64,000 bases of DNA, taken from assembly GCA_027579435.1 (NCBI GenBank), contig JANBPK010000027.1:1-64000 (forward strand), in the 5' to 3' direction. A model generated the notes under the pieces. The model was not told the DNA's origin, searched no databases, and saw only the letters and a program-made list of their open reading frames with translations. Below, one piece after another: positions 51,765-63,232 of the stretch; within the stretch, counting starts at the first letter, position 1; every line of letters starts with the position of its first letter. Both the position numbers and the translations under genes were made by a program. This stretch comes from Candolleomyces eurysporus. Its lineage: Eukaryota; Basidiomycota; Agaricomycetes; Agaricales; Psathyrellaceae.

Positions 51765-52931
51765 ACTGACTGATCCAACTGCAAATATGTGAATCCAAGC
51801 TTCAAAAGCACAGTGTGAAGCTTCTTGTCCCATTGTCTGGCTGCTTGCTTGAGTCCATAGAGCGATTTCTTGAGTCTACACATAATGTTGGGATTGCCTT
51901 CATGGAATCCCTCGGGCTGACACATGTAGATGACTTCTTCCAAGTCACCATTGCTGAAAGCAGCTAAGATATCCACAGAGCAAAGCTTTATGTCTTCAAT
52001 CCCCACAGCAGCTATTGTGGTGTGCAAGGCAGTGGCATGGAATGTGGGGAGTAGGTGTCATCATAGTCGATACTGGGACGTTGAGAACACCCTTTGGCAA
52101 CAACTCTGCCCTTCTAGCATTCAACATTTCTTGTAGATGTCAGTTTGGTCTTGAAAACCCAACTAGATGGAATAGCCTTCTCTCCAGCAGGCAGCTCAAC
52201 AAGCTCCCATGTCCCATTAGCGATGAGTGTGAGAATCTCTTTTGTGGCTGCTGCTTCCCAATGCTGCGCTTGAGGTAAGGCCATAGCCTGCTTGAATGTT
52301 CTTGGATCTCCAGCTATTTGAACTGCATGGACTTCTATGCAGCCACCCAAGGTCACTGTCACTGTCATCACTGTCTGCAACTGCAGGAGAAGGATCTTTT
52401 GGCTGCCAGTTGTCTAGAGGAGGTGGAAAGAGTTGCTTGCCTTTGTGCCCTGGAATACAAGGACTTCAAAAAAAAGGAAAGAAAAAAAAAAGCATCAGAG
52501 TTATCCAGAGTGAAGGGCAAAGGAAGAGGATTGAGGGGAGCTGGCTGTGAGGCAGAAGTTTTCAAGAGTTGGTCCAAAGTTGAACACTAACTTGGAGATG
52601 ATAAACTGCTTGGTGACTGGATTGAAAAAGACCCATGCATGGTAATCAGGCGAATAGTCCATGAAGATGCACTTTTGCATGTGCAACTCCAGCTTCTTGT
52701 GTTTGTCCTTCTGTATGAAAACATAGGCCATGCACCCAAACACTCTGAAGCAACTGAAATCAGGCTTCCTTCTGAACTATGCCTTGAACCGAGTGCTATC
52801 TGGCAGCAAAGTGGTGAGAAGGCAGTTCCAGACCTTCATCTGCATGGCAAGGCATCTTTCCCAGAAGCTAACAAGCAAGTTGGCTTGTGCTAGCATGGTG
52901 GTGACATCTTCCAGCATAGTTTGGTTTGCAT
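51765..52931 (-). pseudogene. Copia B RT, linker and integrase C-terminus
   Basis: TMLEDVTTMLAQANLLVSFW and DFSCFRVFGCMAYVFIQKDK (integrase end), FMDYSPDYHAWVFFNP, then a linker largely replaced by the small LINE tail, FKQAMALPQAQHWEAAATKE, GTWELVELPAGEKAIPSSWV, DIKLCSVDILAAFSNGDLEE and NIMCRLKKSLYGLKQAARQW. The part with the Y-x-D-D motif lies beyond the cut. Confidence 0.8.
52436..52495 (+). mobile_element. Very short LINE tail insertion
   Basis: TTGCCTTTGTGCCCTGGAAT… is the last 30 bp or so of the LINE 3' UTR, followed by an A-rich tract of about 30 bp with G interruptions. It separates copia RT from the linker and is an extreme 5' truncation. Confidence 0.6.
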
Positions 52932-54191
52932 TGATACGACTGCGTCTGTTTTAGCAAATATATGTTCAATTTTCGCGATAATACACTACAATGTTAACGC
53001 AGTCTGAGTCTCTAAGTACAAGAACAACTACACTATCAATAAGGTTTATGCGGCTTGGGAAGGAAAAGAGTTAGTACTACAACTCCAAGGACACAAGAGT
53101 TGAAGCTACTCGAGGCTGTCAACTTGAAACTGCCCCAGTTGTATTATACCCTGACCAGAGAAGCTACATTAGTTGACGCCGTGCTAATAGTCAGGTGGCT
53201 CAACTGACGCGGCTTCAGAAAGTCATATACCTTTACAACGCAACTGTCGGGACTCTCAGGCGGCACTACTGGAGAGTTCAGAAATCAGGTGGCTTCATAT
53301 TAATCGAGTACAAGTGCTGGAGCGGCTTGAGGAAACCTTCAAAATGATGAAGTCCACGGTTGATGGCGCGGCTGGAATGTCAAACTCTGACGTGGCGCAA
53401 AGGACTGAAGCGGCTTGAGTCCTGAGTCAAGAGAAATGACCAGACCAACTGTTTGCATTGGGAGAAAGGAACCAGGGACTCACGATAAGGACACGGAACA
53501 TATCCAAGTGGCTTGAGGTTGACAACAGTGGTAGGGGGTGTGGAGAAAGGATGCCTGTCTACTCTCGATCACCCGTCGGCATCTCACATGGCATCACCAG
53601 AAAGGAGATGGTGATCTAAATTTGGCCTCTAAGCGTGCGCCTGACTCACACGGCTCCAGTCTTGGCATGGCCTCAACCAATACCCAGTTCTATTTCTCTC
53701 TATCTTTTGCTTGGACTCTCTATATTTGCAATATGTCTATCTATCACATGTGTCTTTTGTCTATTTTTACACAGCACAAAGTAGTATATATACACGTTAA
53801 CTACTGCTCAAGCGGCATCATTGTATCATTGTTGTTTTTATCTTTTACTCGCGTTTATTGATGAATCTATCAAGTTTTTCTGCTCATACTTCACATGGCG
53901 TGAACTATTAGTATCTTGGAACTCAGGAACTTAAGCAGTCAGAGGATTGACTACTTGGGATTAGGAATCTTGCTAGTGGTACATCAGGGTACTTCTAGAC
54001 TTGTGGAAAGTTAACTACGAGAGAACTGAGAAACCCAGTATTCTTAATTCACTCAATAACCCCCACTTACTCACACTTTGACTTTGTGCGGCCTTACTCT
54101 CACACCACTTGACTTTGCACAGCCTGGGTATAGGTTGTGGTTGGTTGGTTTTTGTGTGTGTGTTCTGAGCTCGGCAGCACCGATCTCATCA
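52932..54191 (-). repeat. LTR family L3, copy 2, in copia B integrase
   Basis: Plus reading starts TGATACGACTGCGTCTG and ends near CCGATCTCATCA, so on the minus strand it runs TGAT…ATCA. It splits the integrase between CANQTMLEDV and the upstream SRILRAHIACNQ part. 1.26 kb, no open frame of note, several CpG-rich patches (GTTGACGCCGTGC near 53174). The exact right edge and target duplication are uncertain. Confidence 0.6.
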
Positions 54192-55348
54192 GCGTGCTGT
54201 GCATCGCCTTGTGCTGATTGCATGCTATATGGGCACGCAGAATCCTGGACCTGTCACAGAAGTTATTGAACTCCCTTGAACATGTACTCCCTGCCCTTGT
54301 TGTCACCAAAAGCCTTGATCTTCCGACCCAACTAGTTCTTAGCAAGCACTTTGAACTGTTTGAATGCATTGAATGTGTCGCTTTTTCTCTTGAGCAGCAC
54401 CACAACCCGGTAGCATGTATGATTGTCAATGAACACACACCAATACTGGTATTCTTCTAGTGTAGAATCTAAAAGAGGGCCACAGAGGTCACTATGAATG
54501 AGGTTGAGAGGAGCAGAAGCGTGATGGCCAGTGGAATGCATTTTCCCAGCAAGACAAGGCTCACAAATGGGATTGCGCTTTGCAGATGACGAGAGGGTAA
54601 TGCTAGTGGCTAGACTATTGGTGATGAGCTACTGAATGTCTGCTAAGTTGTGGTGACAAAGGCATTCATGCCAGAGCTGGAGGTCAAGTGGGCATGTTAT
54701 GATTGCGCAAGCAGCCTCGGAAGCAGGTAAAGTTGTCCCACCGACATAAGCAGCATTGTCCCACCGACATAGGCGGCATTGTTGGGTGTGATTTGAGCTT
54801 GGAAAAGTGTCACTGAATTTTGCATGAAGTGCATGAAGACAGAATCAATATGAAATTTGAAGCCACAGGACCAAGGTATAGACCAAATAGGAGGTTGCTA
54901 CAAAGCTGAGGAACATTTAAAACACATGTAAGCTCTATCAAGCACACTGACTTCCTCCAATCACCAGGTCAATGACTACAGAATTGGTCCCAGCTGAATG
55001 AATGAAACTTCTGTCTGCTAACTCAACTGGAACATGGTATGGGCAGTCATTGCAGATCCAGTGGCAGTGAGGTGTCATTGTTGAAGTGCAGTCTGTGTCT
55101 GCATTCTATTGGAAGTCAGCATGGGGTTGGATAAAGAAAGAGAGATCAAGGAGATCCAAAACAGCACTTGAATTGCCTGCAAACTCTGCAGCTGGGACAG
55201 TGGCAGTTGCTTCCTGAGCCTTCTTGGCACCCTGGCATTGCTCCCAGCTTCCTCCTGACACAGCCTGATTGCAAGCATTCTCCTGAGCACAAGCAAAGGT
55301 GTGGCCAGTGCAAGAGTAGAACTCGCATTGCAATGGGGTGGCAACAGT
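54192..55348 (-). pseudogene. Copia B integrase core, pre-integrase, protease and knuckle remnants
   Basis: Integrase: ICEPCLAGKMHSTGHHASAP, LIHSDLCGPLLDSTLEEYQY (catalytic Asp), WCVFIDNHTCYRVVVLLKRK and ALAENQ-like sequence with stops. The pre-integrase part LWHECLCHHNLADIQ (about 54630-54690) holds the His/Cys finger. Protease is barely visible. CEFYSCTGHTFAC at 55278-55330 looks like the decayed gag knuckle. Confidence 0.72.
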
Positions 55349-55731
55349 TGTTTGAACAGCAAGGCAGTCAACTGGAGTCCGACAGTCAGGGAACTGATTT
55401 GGGGGACTCCAGGACAATACAGGGCCATATATATATTCTAAATCAACAATCACATGGACCGGAATAACGGAAAACTGGAATATCGGAAGGAAATAGCTAA
55501 AACCTTGGAGTAACTAAGCGGAAGCAATTGGGAACATGTTCTCAGCATGGGAGCAATTGCCAAGAACATGGAAAAGAGTCCGGAATGATAAAAAGTCAAA
55601 AGATGAGATAAAAGCAAAGATAAGGGAATAGAGAGACCGATAAGATGAGATAAGATCAGGCAAGAGATAAGATAAGGAAAACAAGAAAAGCAAAATAAGA
55701 GGTGAGTCAAACTGGTCACATACTTTCAACA
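55349..55731 (-). repeat. Solo LTR family S, copy S4
   Basis: 383 bp in minus orientation, TGTTTGAACAGC to CTTTCAACA, with perfect target duplication ACAGT (55344-55348, 55732-55736) in copia B gag. TATATATATT box and a GATAA cluster as in the other copies. Confidence 0.9.
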
Positions 55732-56480
55732 ACAGTGGCCATAGCAGCAATGGAAATAACATCAGCAGTGCGACAACAATGCTGAATCTCTTTCATGAGG
55801 AATGCTTGTTAAACTGTGTCCTTGTTGAGCTTGTCCATAAGCAGGAGTGATGAGATGAAGTGGCTGTACTTGTCTGGGAGAGTGCGAATGAGTACCATGG
55901 AAGTCAGCTCCTTGTCCAAGGCCTTGGGGTCGAAGTCCTTGGGCCTGAGAGACTGGCAGAGCTTCATGGCCTGGTCCACTTGATTGATGAGAGACTGGAG
56001 AGACTTTTCATTGCTCTTTCAGATAGAGAACAGGTTGTTGTAGGCATTGAAGCAGCTCCTAGCTTTCTTCTGGTGGTAAGTCACCTCCAGAGTGGTCCAC
56101 ATGGCGCATGAGTTGCCCTTGCATTCATCTACAAGTGTTTTCTAGTCCTGGTCAAGCATCAACCAGATCCATCTGCCTGCCCTGTTGCTTTTGGCATCCC
56201 AAGCCTTTGGCAGCTTGAAGGTTTTGGCCTGAAAGAGCTTGGCCTGAGCAGCAGCAGCAGGGGAAGTAAGCAGCAGCATCATTTCCACTGGAAGAAGGTG
56301 ATTTGATTTTGGGGCGCTTCTTGGAATTAGAAATGATGTGCTAGAGGCCTTGCAACTTAAGCCAGGCTTCTGTATCACCAGACCAAGTAGTGTAGTTGGT
56401 AGAGGTAAGGCATGCAAAAGAAGGTGACAAAGACAACACTGTGTGACAAGGAATAAAGAAAACGAATGCAAAGAGCGGAC
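55732..56480 (-). pseudogene. Copia B gag
   Basis: Minus-strand sequence with the copia gag pattern: FKLPKAWDAKSNRAGRWIWL, MLDQDWKTLVDECKGNSCAM, WTTLEVTYHQKKARSCFNAY, then KSNEKSLQSLINQVDQAMKL, DKELTSMVLIRTLPDKYSHF and LMDKLNKDTV. Only a few stops (one at the FSI/KSNEK join, one near 55814). It continues beyond the solo LTR. Confidence 0.78.
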
Positions 56481-56881
56481 AGGGTGAGATGAAAGCTTAG
56501 AGAAAGAATGCAATGTCGTGATGGGGGCACTGACACAAGGGCTTCTAAATTTAAGCCAAGAGTATGGGGCAATGCCAGATTGTTGGGGTTTGTGGGTTAG
56601 AGCTGGAGCGCTAAGCAAGCAAGGTGCAAATTGAAAGAGACCGAGTTTGCTGGCAAGTGGAAGCGGTTGGAAATGGGGCAGTGACAAATGCGCTGGTATT
56701 TGGATGACTGGGTAAAATATTGATGCGCTGGCAACAAAAGCAAGAGGGAATTGAATTCTAGGAGAACCAGAGAATGTAGAAGTGTGAGTTGTTGAGTAAT
56801 TGAAAGATAGCTGTGTACACAGTGGGTGAGCGCAGAAATAAACAGACTTAAGGAACTCATCAGAGGCTAGAGCTTATAACT
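56481..56881 (-). other. Copia B leader
   Basis: Untranslated leader shared with copia A and C, between LTR T5 and gag. No gene. Confidence 0.6.
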
Positions 56882-57094
56882 TGTTAAAAGTGATAACTGA
56901 AGACAGTAGACTGAAGTCCTCAAGTCAAAATACTAAGCTATGTAAAAGACTTCAAGACAGAAATCTATAGTTTAAATAAGCTGGACAGATTTATGTGGTG
57001 TAATAACAATTAGATAATAATAAGATATGATAAAGGCAGATAAAACCACATCAAACCATCTTAAAGTGTAATTTCAAAGTCATTTTTTCTAACA
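56882..57094 (-). repeat. LTR family T, copy T5 (5' LTR of copia B)
   Basis: 213 bp, TGTTAAAAGTGATAACTG to TTTTCTAACA in plus reading. GATAA motifs (AGATAATAATAAGATATGATAAAG). Confidence 0.78.
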
Positions 57095-57170
57095 GCCAGG
57101 ACCCTGTGTGTGCATTGGCCACTGAGATTTGCACATGCAAGTATAGTTAGGCTTTTGGCATTCACAGGTA
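57095..57170 (+). mobile_element. Scrap of LINE 3' UTR
   Basis: GCCAGGACCCTGTGTGTGCATTGGCC… resembles 51190-51270 of LINE-e. Short, no tail seen. Confidence 0.4.
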
Positions 57171-57898
57171 TTAACCTCTATCAAAGCTAGGCTTCCATAT
57201 CACCAGACCCAGCAGAGGCATGCAAAAACAGATGATTGCAATATTGTGGAAGCAAGATTCTTATCCAAGAAACAAACACAAAGAGTAAAAATAAGGAGGT
57301 GAAGGCTTGGAGAAAGAATGTGATATAGCAGAAGTGCAGCCAATGCAAAAGCTCTCAAACTGAAATACAGAGTGAGACAATATCAAATCATTAGGGTTGC
57401 AGATAAGAACTGATATACTAAGTATGCTAAATGAGCAGAGCATAAGTTGGAAGAGACCAAGTTTGCTAGCAAACAGAAGTGATTGTAAATGAGCTGGTGA
57501 TAAATGCACTGGCATCTGAATGATTGGGCAAAACATTGATGTGCTGGAGAGTCAAATTCTAAGAAACCAGAAAGTGTAAAAGTGCAAGTTATTTGAAAAC
57601 AAAGAGAAACTGAGTATGCAGTGGGCAGTGCATTCTAAATATGCNTTTTTTAAGATTTAAAGAATTCATCAGAAGCCAAAGCTCATAACTTGTTAAAGTG
57701 ATAACCAAAGGCAAAAGACTAGAGTTTTCAAGTCGGAGTACTAAACTAAGTGGAGAACTCTAAAACAGAAATCTACAATTTAAATAAACTACACACAATC
57801 ATGTAATCCAATAACAATTAGATAATGATAAAAGAGAGATAAAACCAAGTTAAACCATCATTAGAATGAAGTCATAAAGTTATCTATTTCTAAAAACA
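57171..57898 (-). mobile_element. Copia C: LTR T6 plus leader only
   Basis: LTR T6 is 57691-57898 (TGTTAAAGTGATAACC to TTCTAAAAACA). The leader 57190-57690 matches those of copia A and B with many C-to-T and G-to-A changes. No gag follows. An N near 57645. Confidence 0.65.
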
Positions 57899-60054
57899 TG
57901 GATGGTTTACCTTATTCAGTCTCCTTTATTATACATACTTAGAAAGTATTTAGAATCCTTTTGATTCTAGAGTGGATGTCTGATGAATGCAACTACTTTG
58001 TAGTATGAAAATAGTGAATAACCTTCCAAGCCAGCTTTGCTGCAACACCTGCTACTCGGGCCAGCCACACTTAACAGCATCCTACTTTTAAAAAGGTTGC
58101 TTTTTGTACTAAGTTAAAATTGGAAATTACAATCAAGCATTGATATATTACAACTGAATGGCCTTCAATACTTTGTAAACCATTTTCCTCTCATACTTGT
58201 TAATCTCTGTATTTATTTTCATTTTCCAATAACTTTTTTATCATCCTTAAATTTCTTTGTTTCTTCACTGCCTACAATTAGTAACTTTTTTTTTTGTTAT
58301 ATAGTTTGTCAGGTAGTATACCATTTGATAGTGGTTAAACATTTGGTAAAAAGCTGTTTCCAGCCTCTGCTGAAACCCATTGCATTAACACAATGTTCCA
58401 AAGGTTGATCAAATTTACAATCACTTTTGTTATTGTTTCTTTATTTCAATTGGTAATCCATATGTGGTTAGCATTTGTGTCTGTATGGAAAGCAACTAAG
58501 TTGTTAGAGGTAAGGTTCACCAATGAATTCATAAGTCCAAGATCAACTCTCAATTTTGTTAAATCACCAAAAATAACAGGTTATAGCACAGCATTTTAAN
58601 TATTAAGATTCACAGAAATATTTTCTAATGATATATCTGCCCTTATTTTTTGTAGATTTGCAATTTTGATCACTTATGTTGTGTCACTTGAGTATTCATA
58701 TCACATACTAGTCTATGAAAAACCTTTATTGCACATAGTATAAAATAAATGAATTTTTTAAAGTAAAAAAACTCAAACAATCTTTTTTCTGGCAGTAACT
58801 TTTATATATTATAGTGAACATAAATCAATTCTATGATCATCTTTTTTTTTTATATAAAAACCAAAGTGCATTTATGATTTGTGGCAGCTGTACTGCATGA
58901 CTTGGGTTTTTGCTGAATCCCACACCTTTATGCATATCTATGATATCAAAACTCCATTCTCTGGAGAAGTCAGTGTCAAATATGTTTCCAGTATAGCAAA
59001 GTATGAAGCCATTGTTAGGATAATGAATATTGTTCACAAAGTCAGTTTGAGAAACTTGATTACAGCTCTTTGTCATTTGATCATAGTAAGCATATTTTCT
59101 ACTTCATATTTCCCATTGCTCAATGATTTTGAGCTTTTGATCACTATTTACAACACAATAAAGATATACAATGTCTCNTTTTTTTTTTGATTGGCAATAG
59201 GCACCAAATACTGCTTGATCTGGAATGAAGGCAAATGAACTCACATTTGTTCACATTTCTAGCATCAAATATGCCATTGCTTACCTGTTCCAAACTCTTG
59301 GTCTCGTCTATCTTTTTCTTTAATTTTCTAAAAAATACAAATTAGGTGGAAAGGATAACTTCAAGATGGTCAATCTCTATTATAAGCTCATACTTAAAAG
59401 TGTCTACAGCGCTCTCTTCTGCAATAATAATATCAACCATTCACTATTCTGTCAAACAGTCTGCTCAATAAAGCCTGGATGACTCATTTGGCTTGTACTG
59501 AGATTGACCATACAAAATCTTTCCTGTAGAATTGTGGACCATTCTGTACAAACTCTTTGGTTGAGACAAAAACCCTTGTGACTATGTAAAACAAAACCTG
59601 AGGAAAATCAAGTACGTTGTGTTTCTTGTTTTGACATCATCTGCTTTTTAGCTGATGCCATACATTCTAGAGGCTTAGCTGCTTTATTAAATTGAATGTT
59701 TTTTTCATTTACTTTCTTTCTTTCTTTTCAACTTTTCCCTATATTTTGTATTATATATTTACAATTGCTCTCTCATTTATGATTGTTCTCCTATGTAAGA
59801 ATGCAAAAGATATTGAATTGAATAGTGTATAATGTGATCTTCATAACTTATGTGCTAGAACCATTTTCCATTTGATATTGTATTCAAATTCATGGTCCAT
59901 CTTTATGACTCTGCAACGCACTTTTGTATTGTGGTACCCAGGTCACAATTGCTAGTGCTACAACAGCTCCATCGCTTTGTGGAGTTGCTAAATATTATAG
60001 GTATGTTTAAAAGATAAACATTCCAATTGTTTTAACTGTTTGTACTTTTATTAA
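57899..60054. other. AT-rich region, no recognisable gene
   Basis: Very AT-rich with long homopolymers and three Ns. Only short frames, such as 58393-58599 (hydrophobic) and 58879-59190. It holds the decayed partner of the 1825 repeat (58028-58056). Likely very old element DNA. Confidence 0.4.
58028..58056. repeat. CpG-depleted member of the short repeat at 1825
   Basis: AAGCCAGCTTTGCTGCAACA… carries TpG or CpA at all five places where 1825-1853 has CpG. Confidence 0.6.
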
Positions 60055-60860
60055 TTAAATAGATAAATATTTCCAATCTGAAGAATTTGCATGAAGAATA
60101 CTAGCCTGTTTTACATGAGCAAAGCAATACAAGAAGAGACTGAAGGCAGCAAATATTATTCCTAGCAGAGCAAGGGCATGTGACGTACTATTCATTGAAT
60201 GATGCAACATCACCTCCTTAGCGCTTCTGGTAATTTGTCTGCTGCACATGACTTTTCAATGAATCATCAATATAGCATTTTCATTTGTGGAAACTGGAAT
60301 CAATATTGAACGTTTCATTTTGCTGCACACTACAGCCCATTGACAATCAGGTATTTTTGTATTGAACCTTCAACCTGATCATGCCAGGTTTCCCTAGCAT
60401 AACCTCTTCTTTCACAATCATGTCCTGAAAGACCTCATTGACATCCCTTTTCACCAATGCCTCTAGCATAGCCTGCATTTGATACAGTTTTTCACCATCA
60501 TTATCAGCCCCAACAATGCCAACCAAGTTTGGGTTGACAAAAAGACTAATGTAGGTTAACTGAAGACAATAATAGATGATACCTATGGCCTCGGCCAACC
60601 TGGTCCACCAAATTTCCTTCTCGAGTATCCCTTCTGAGAGAAATGCCTCATAATGAGAAACAGGCAAAGGAAGATAGGCAACAACATTCAAAATTTGGAG
60701 TGAAGGCAACTGGCATTCACAAAGTCATTCCGCAAAGAACACAGGCGCTGCAGTGATGACATCACTTGTTGAAGACCACTGGCCAAACAAAGGAAACATT
60801 GTCACTGCCAAGAGTTTGAAGAGTGGAAATGTGATATTGGAGGTAGCTCTGGTTTCCTTT
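60055..60860 (-). pseudogene. Unidentified protein remnant, membrane-like
   Basis: Minus-strand frames 60347-60709 (LPSLQILNVVAYLPLPVSHY, EKEIWWTRLAEAIGIIYY, KPGMIRLKVQYKNT) and 60055-60249 (LALLGIIFAAFSLFLYCFAH). Recognisable coding extends upstream to about 60850 (FPLFKLLAVTMFPLFGQW). Hydrophobic segments suggest a membrane protein, but I do not recognise it. It may be continuous with 61990-63139 beyond the inserted element R'. Confidence 0.3.
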
Positions 60861-60889
60861 GTTTTCTCTAGTGTGTGGCAATGATGTTA

Positions 60890-61936
60890 TGGTGTAGTCT
60901 CCGAGGGGATATTTGGAGGCACTAAAACGACCGTGCTTGGGATCCGCCGTGCAAAAGTAGATCTTGGATCGGTAATAGGCTTCACAAAAGTAAGTCGTAG
61001 AATAATAAGTGAGATAGAAAGACAGAAGGCAAAAAGCGGTCCCTTCTGAGGAAACGTGATAGACAAGGAGCGGGTAGGAATCGTGGCCTTTAGGTTCGGG
61101 GGGGAGGATCTAGGAAAGATAGAAACTCGGGGACATTTGGGTCATCGTCATCAGGGGGAGGGAAAGGGGGAGGACGATTGAGGAGATGCTGAATGTCCAT
61201 GAGTAGAGGCGAAAGGGTGGGCACTCGATTGTGATGGTGAAGTCATCTGGATAACTATTGACAGTAATGCAGTAGAGTTGATTAACCGGAGTGCGGCCCG
61301 GATAATGTTCGACATTTGCCAGACAGATAACAAGCGCTCCTTCTTCCCAGCTGAAAGAACCCCCAGTTTGAGTCTAGAGAGGGTGGTCCTGAGCTCGGGG
61401 AAAATTGAGGACAGTAGGCACCGCTGGTTGTATTGTGCGAGGACAGTGTCGATAGGGATGCAGAGGGTAGCTGTCCCGACTTTGATGAGAGCGGCAGGTT
61501 CAAGGTTGAGGAACACGTGGATCCAGATTGCGAAGGTTTTATTGTTGATCTTGCTAGCAGAGCTGGCTCTGATCATACAACGGTNGGGGGGTACTCTGGT
61601 GGGAGCGTACTCTACTGATTTGGTAGAGTGGAGTAGTTCGGGCAGGGGGTTCAAGCGGTTACAAGTAGACAAAGTTTGATTCTTGAAAACAAGCTAGGGA
61701 ACTACAACAGAAGTACTAGCTTATTTATACTACTTGCTTTGGAGAAGTCTGTGCTTCATGTAAAACTTTTAGGTCCCGAGTCAGGACCGAGACAGTGGTA
61801 GCTAAGTATGCTACCGAGCGAATGGTATCTAAGTATGTAGAAGTTTTATGGAAGGCTTAGTAACTACCGATCCCAAAGATAGTAACTAGTCCTAATATAG
61901 TAAGTTCAAAGAAAAAAAAAAAGTTACTTCGTAACA
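60890..61936 (-). mobile_element. R': LTR-type element related to R, 5' part only
   Basis: On the minus strand: LTR-like DNA from TGTTACGAAGTAAC (61936), a GTATAAAT box, a hairpin with stem AAGCTAG (around 61690-61725), then a hairpin ACTCTAC/GTAGAGT (61609-61629), and an open frame ending at 61151 (KINNKTFAIWIHVFLNLEP, IKVGTATLCIPIDTVLAQYN). The layout copies that of R at 9.6 and 13.7 kb, though the sequence differs. GC- and CpG-rich against its AT-rich surroundings, so younger. No RT. An N in a G run at 61585. Confidence 0.45.
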
Positions 61937-61989
61937 AATGATGTCAATGTTAGAATTTCCAACAATTATTAGATTTCAACTTATGCAGT

Positions 61990-63139
61990 GGTACATGGTG
62001 CTCCACATGATAGTCAATAATCAGCGCAAGGAGCATCCCAGAGGCAGCATATATCGTGTTCTATCTGTTGACATAAGTTTTCCCTTGGTTGAAGACAAGG
62101 TGCAAATGTGTTAAATGCAAATACAAAATGATCTGGTGTGATGGGCGAGGCTTCAAAACATGTAGGGTGGAGGATACAAACAATGACCTCAATTTCCAGG
62201 GAACACTGTCCCAAGACAGCAATGTACAATCATCAATTATGACCGATGGACCAACAACCAGGTTTTCCAGAAAATGTATTGTGACCAACATTGACAGCGG
62301 AAACTTGACAATGGCAGTGACCTTGAAAGTTTTCAAAGTAGTGGCTAAACGCCCAACCAGTACACCCATCAATGCATCCACCACACCTTTGTCAAATTCA
62401 TCCCACATAACATTCATGATAGACAATCCTCTGAACATCATTGAGCAGTGTGCAAGATTGTCCACAACTTCCAAACTGTTCAACATATCCAGCAGCTGTG
62501 TGAGCAGAGCTTGGCCTCTCTTTACTGACCTCAAGACCCTTTGACTGTTTTCAAGAAAACTGGCTGTTTTAAGCACAGCATTCTTAAAGGTGATATTAGA
62601 CAGCAACTTCTTTGACGTACAAGGCAAGTCGCGTGTTGATCCAAAAGATGTGTACCAGTCATTCAATGTGTACATTGTTATGGGCCTGAATGTTGCCAAA
62701 TGTAATTCTTTGATACAAATGAGCTCAAGCATGGTGCTAAAAGTTGTGCAAGGTTGCTATGAGTGTTGACAGGACTATGGGTGAATAAATCAGAGTGAGA
62801 AGGTGAAAGGGCCATAAGCTCGACAATTGCATTGAGGGTTTTTTGAAAGAGTGCGTTTACAATACAAGCTATGGTTGAAGAAACCAGGAGAATCTCCAAC
62901 AATACTTGGTGTTCATATACTTTTGATATGTCTTGTACAATTTGAGTTGCATAAGATATTGTCAGACTAAATTGAAGGATGCCGCAGTGGTTGCTGTTAA
63001 ATAGGACATACAGGAAAGGTTTACTAATGCAATACAATATACAACAATTCAAAGCAGACAGAGAGTAGTACAAATACATGTAGTAATCCTCTTTGATCAA
63101 AAGTCCATCTTCTTCAACATGAAACTGAAATAAAAGCAA
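61990..63139 (-). pseudogene. Unidentified ORF remnants
   Basis: Two long minus-strand frames: 62678-63139 (MLLFQFHVEEDGLLIKEDYY, then YCISKPFLYVLFNSNHCGIL) and 62061-62732 (SKKLLSNITFKNAVLKTASF, VDALMGVLVGRLATTLKTF). They overlap in different frames by 55 bp, so one shift or an intron would join them. Helical and leucine-rich with no stops over 150-220 codons, unusual for this stretch. Family not recognised. Confidence 0.35.
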
Positions 63140-63232
63140 TCGTTACTCAATCATCAAAGATGGGCTACAAAAAAAAAGTGGTGTACATTGCTATATTGAG
63201 ACATTCTTTGAAGTGACTGTTTATCATATCAG

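Larger units (their letters stand above)
51765..57094 (-). mobile_element. Copia B: Ty1/copia element, 3' end lost, with three insertions
   Basis: From its 5' LTR T5 (56882-57094) on the minus strand: leader, gag, zinc-knuckle and protease remnants, integrase, linker and RT to about 51765. Interrupted by solo LTR S4 (55349-55731), LTR L3 copy 2 (52932-54191) and a LINE tail (52436-52495). Coding is decayed but gag and integrase are still easy to follow. RNase H and the 3' LTR are missing at the LINE-e boundary. Confidence 0.85.
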
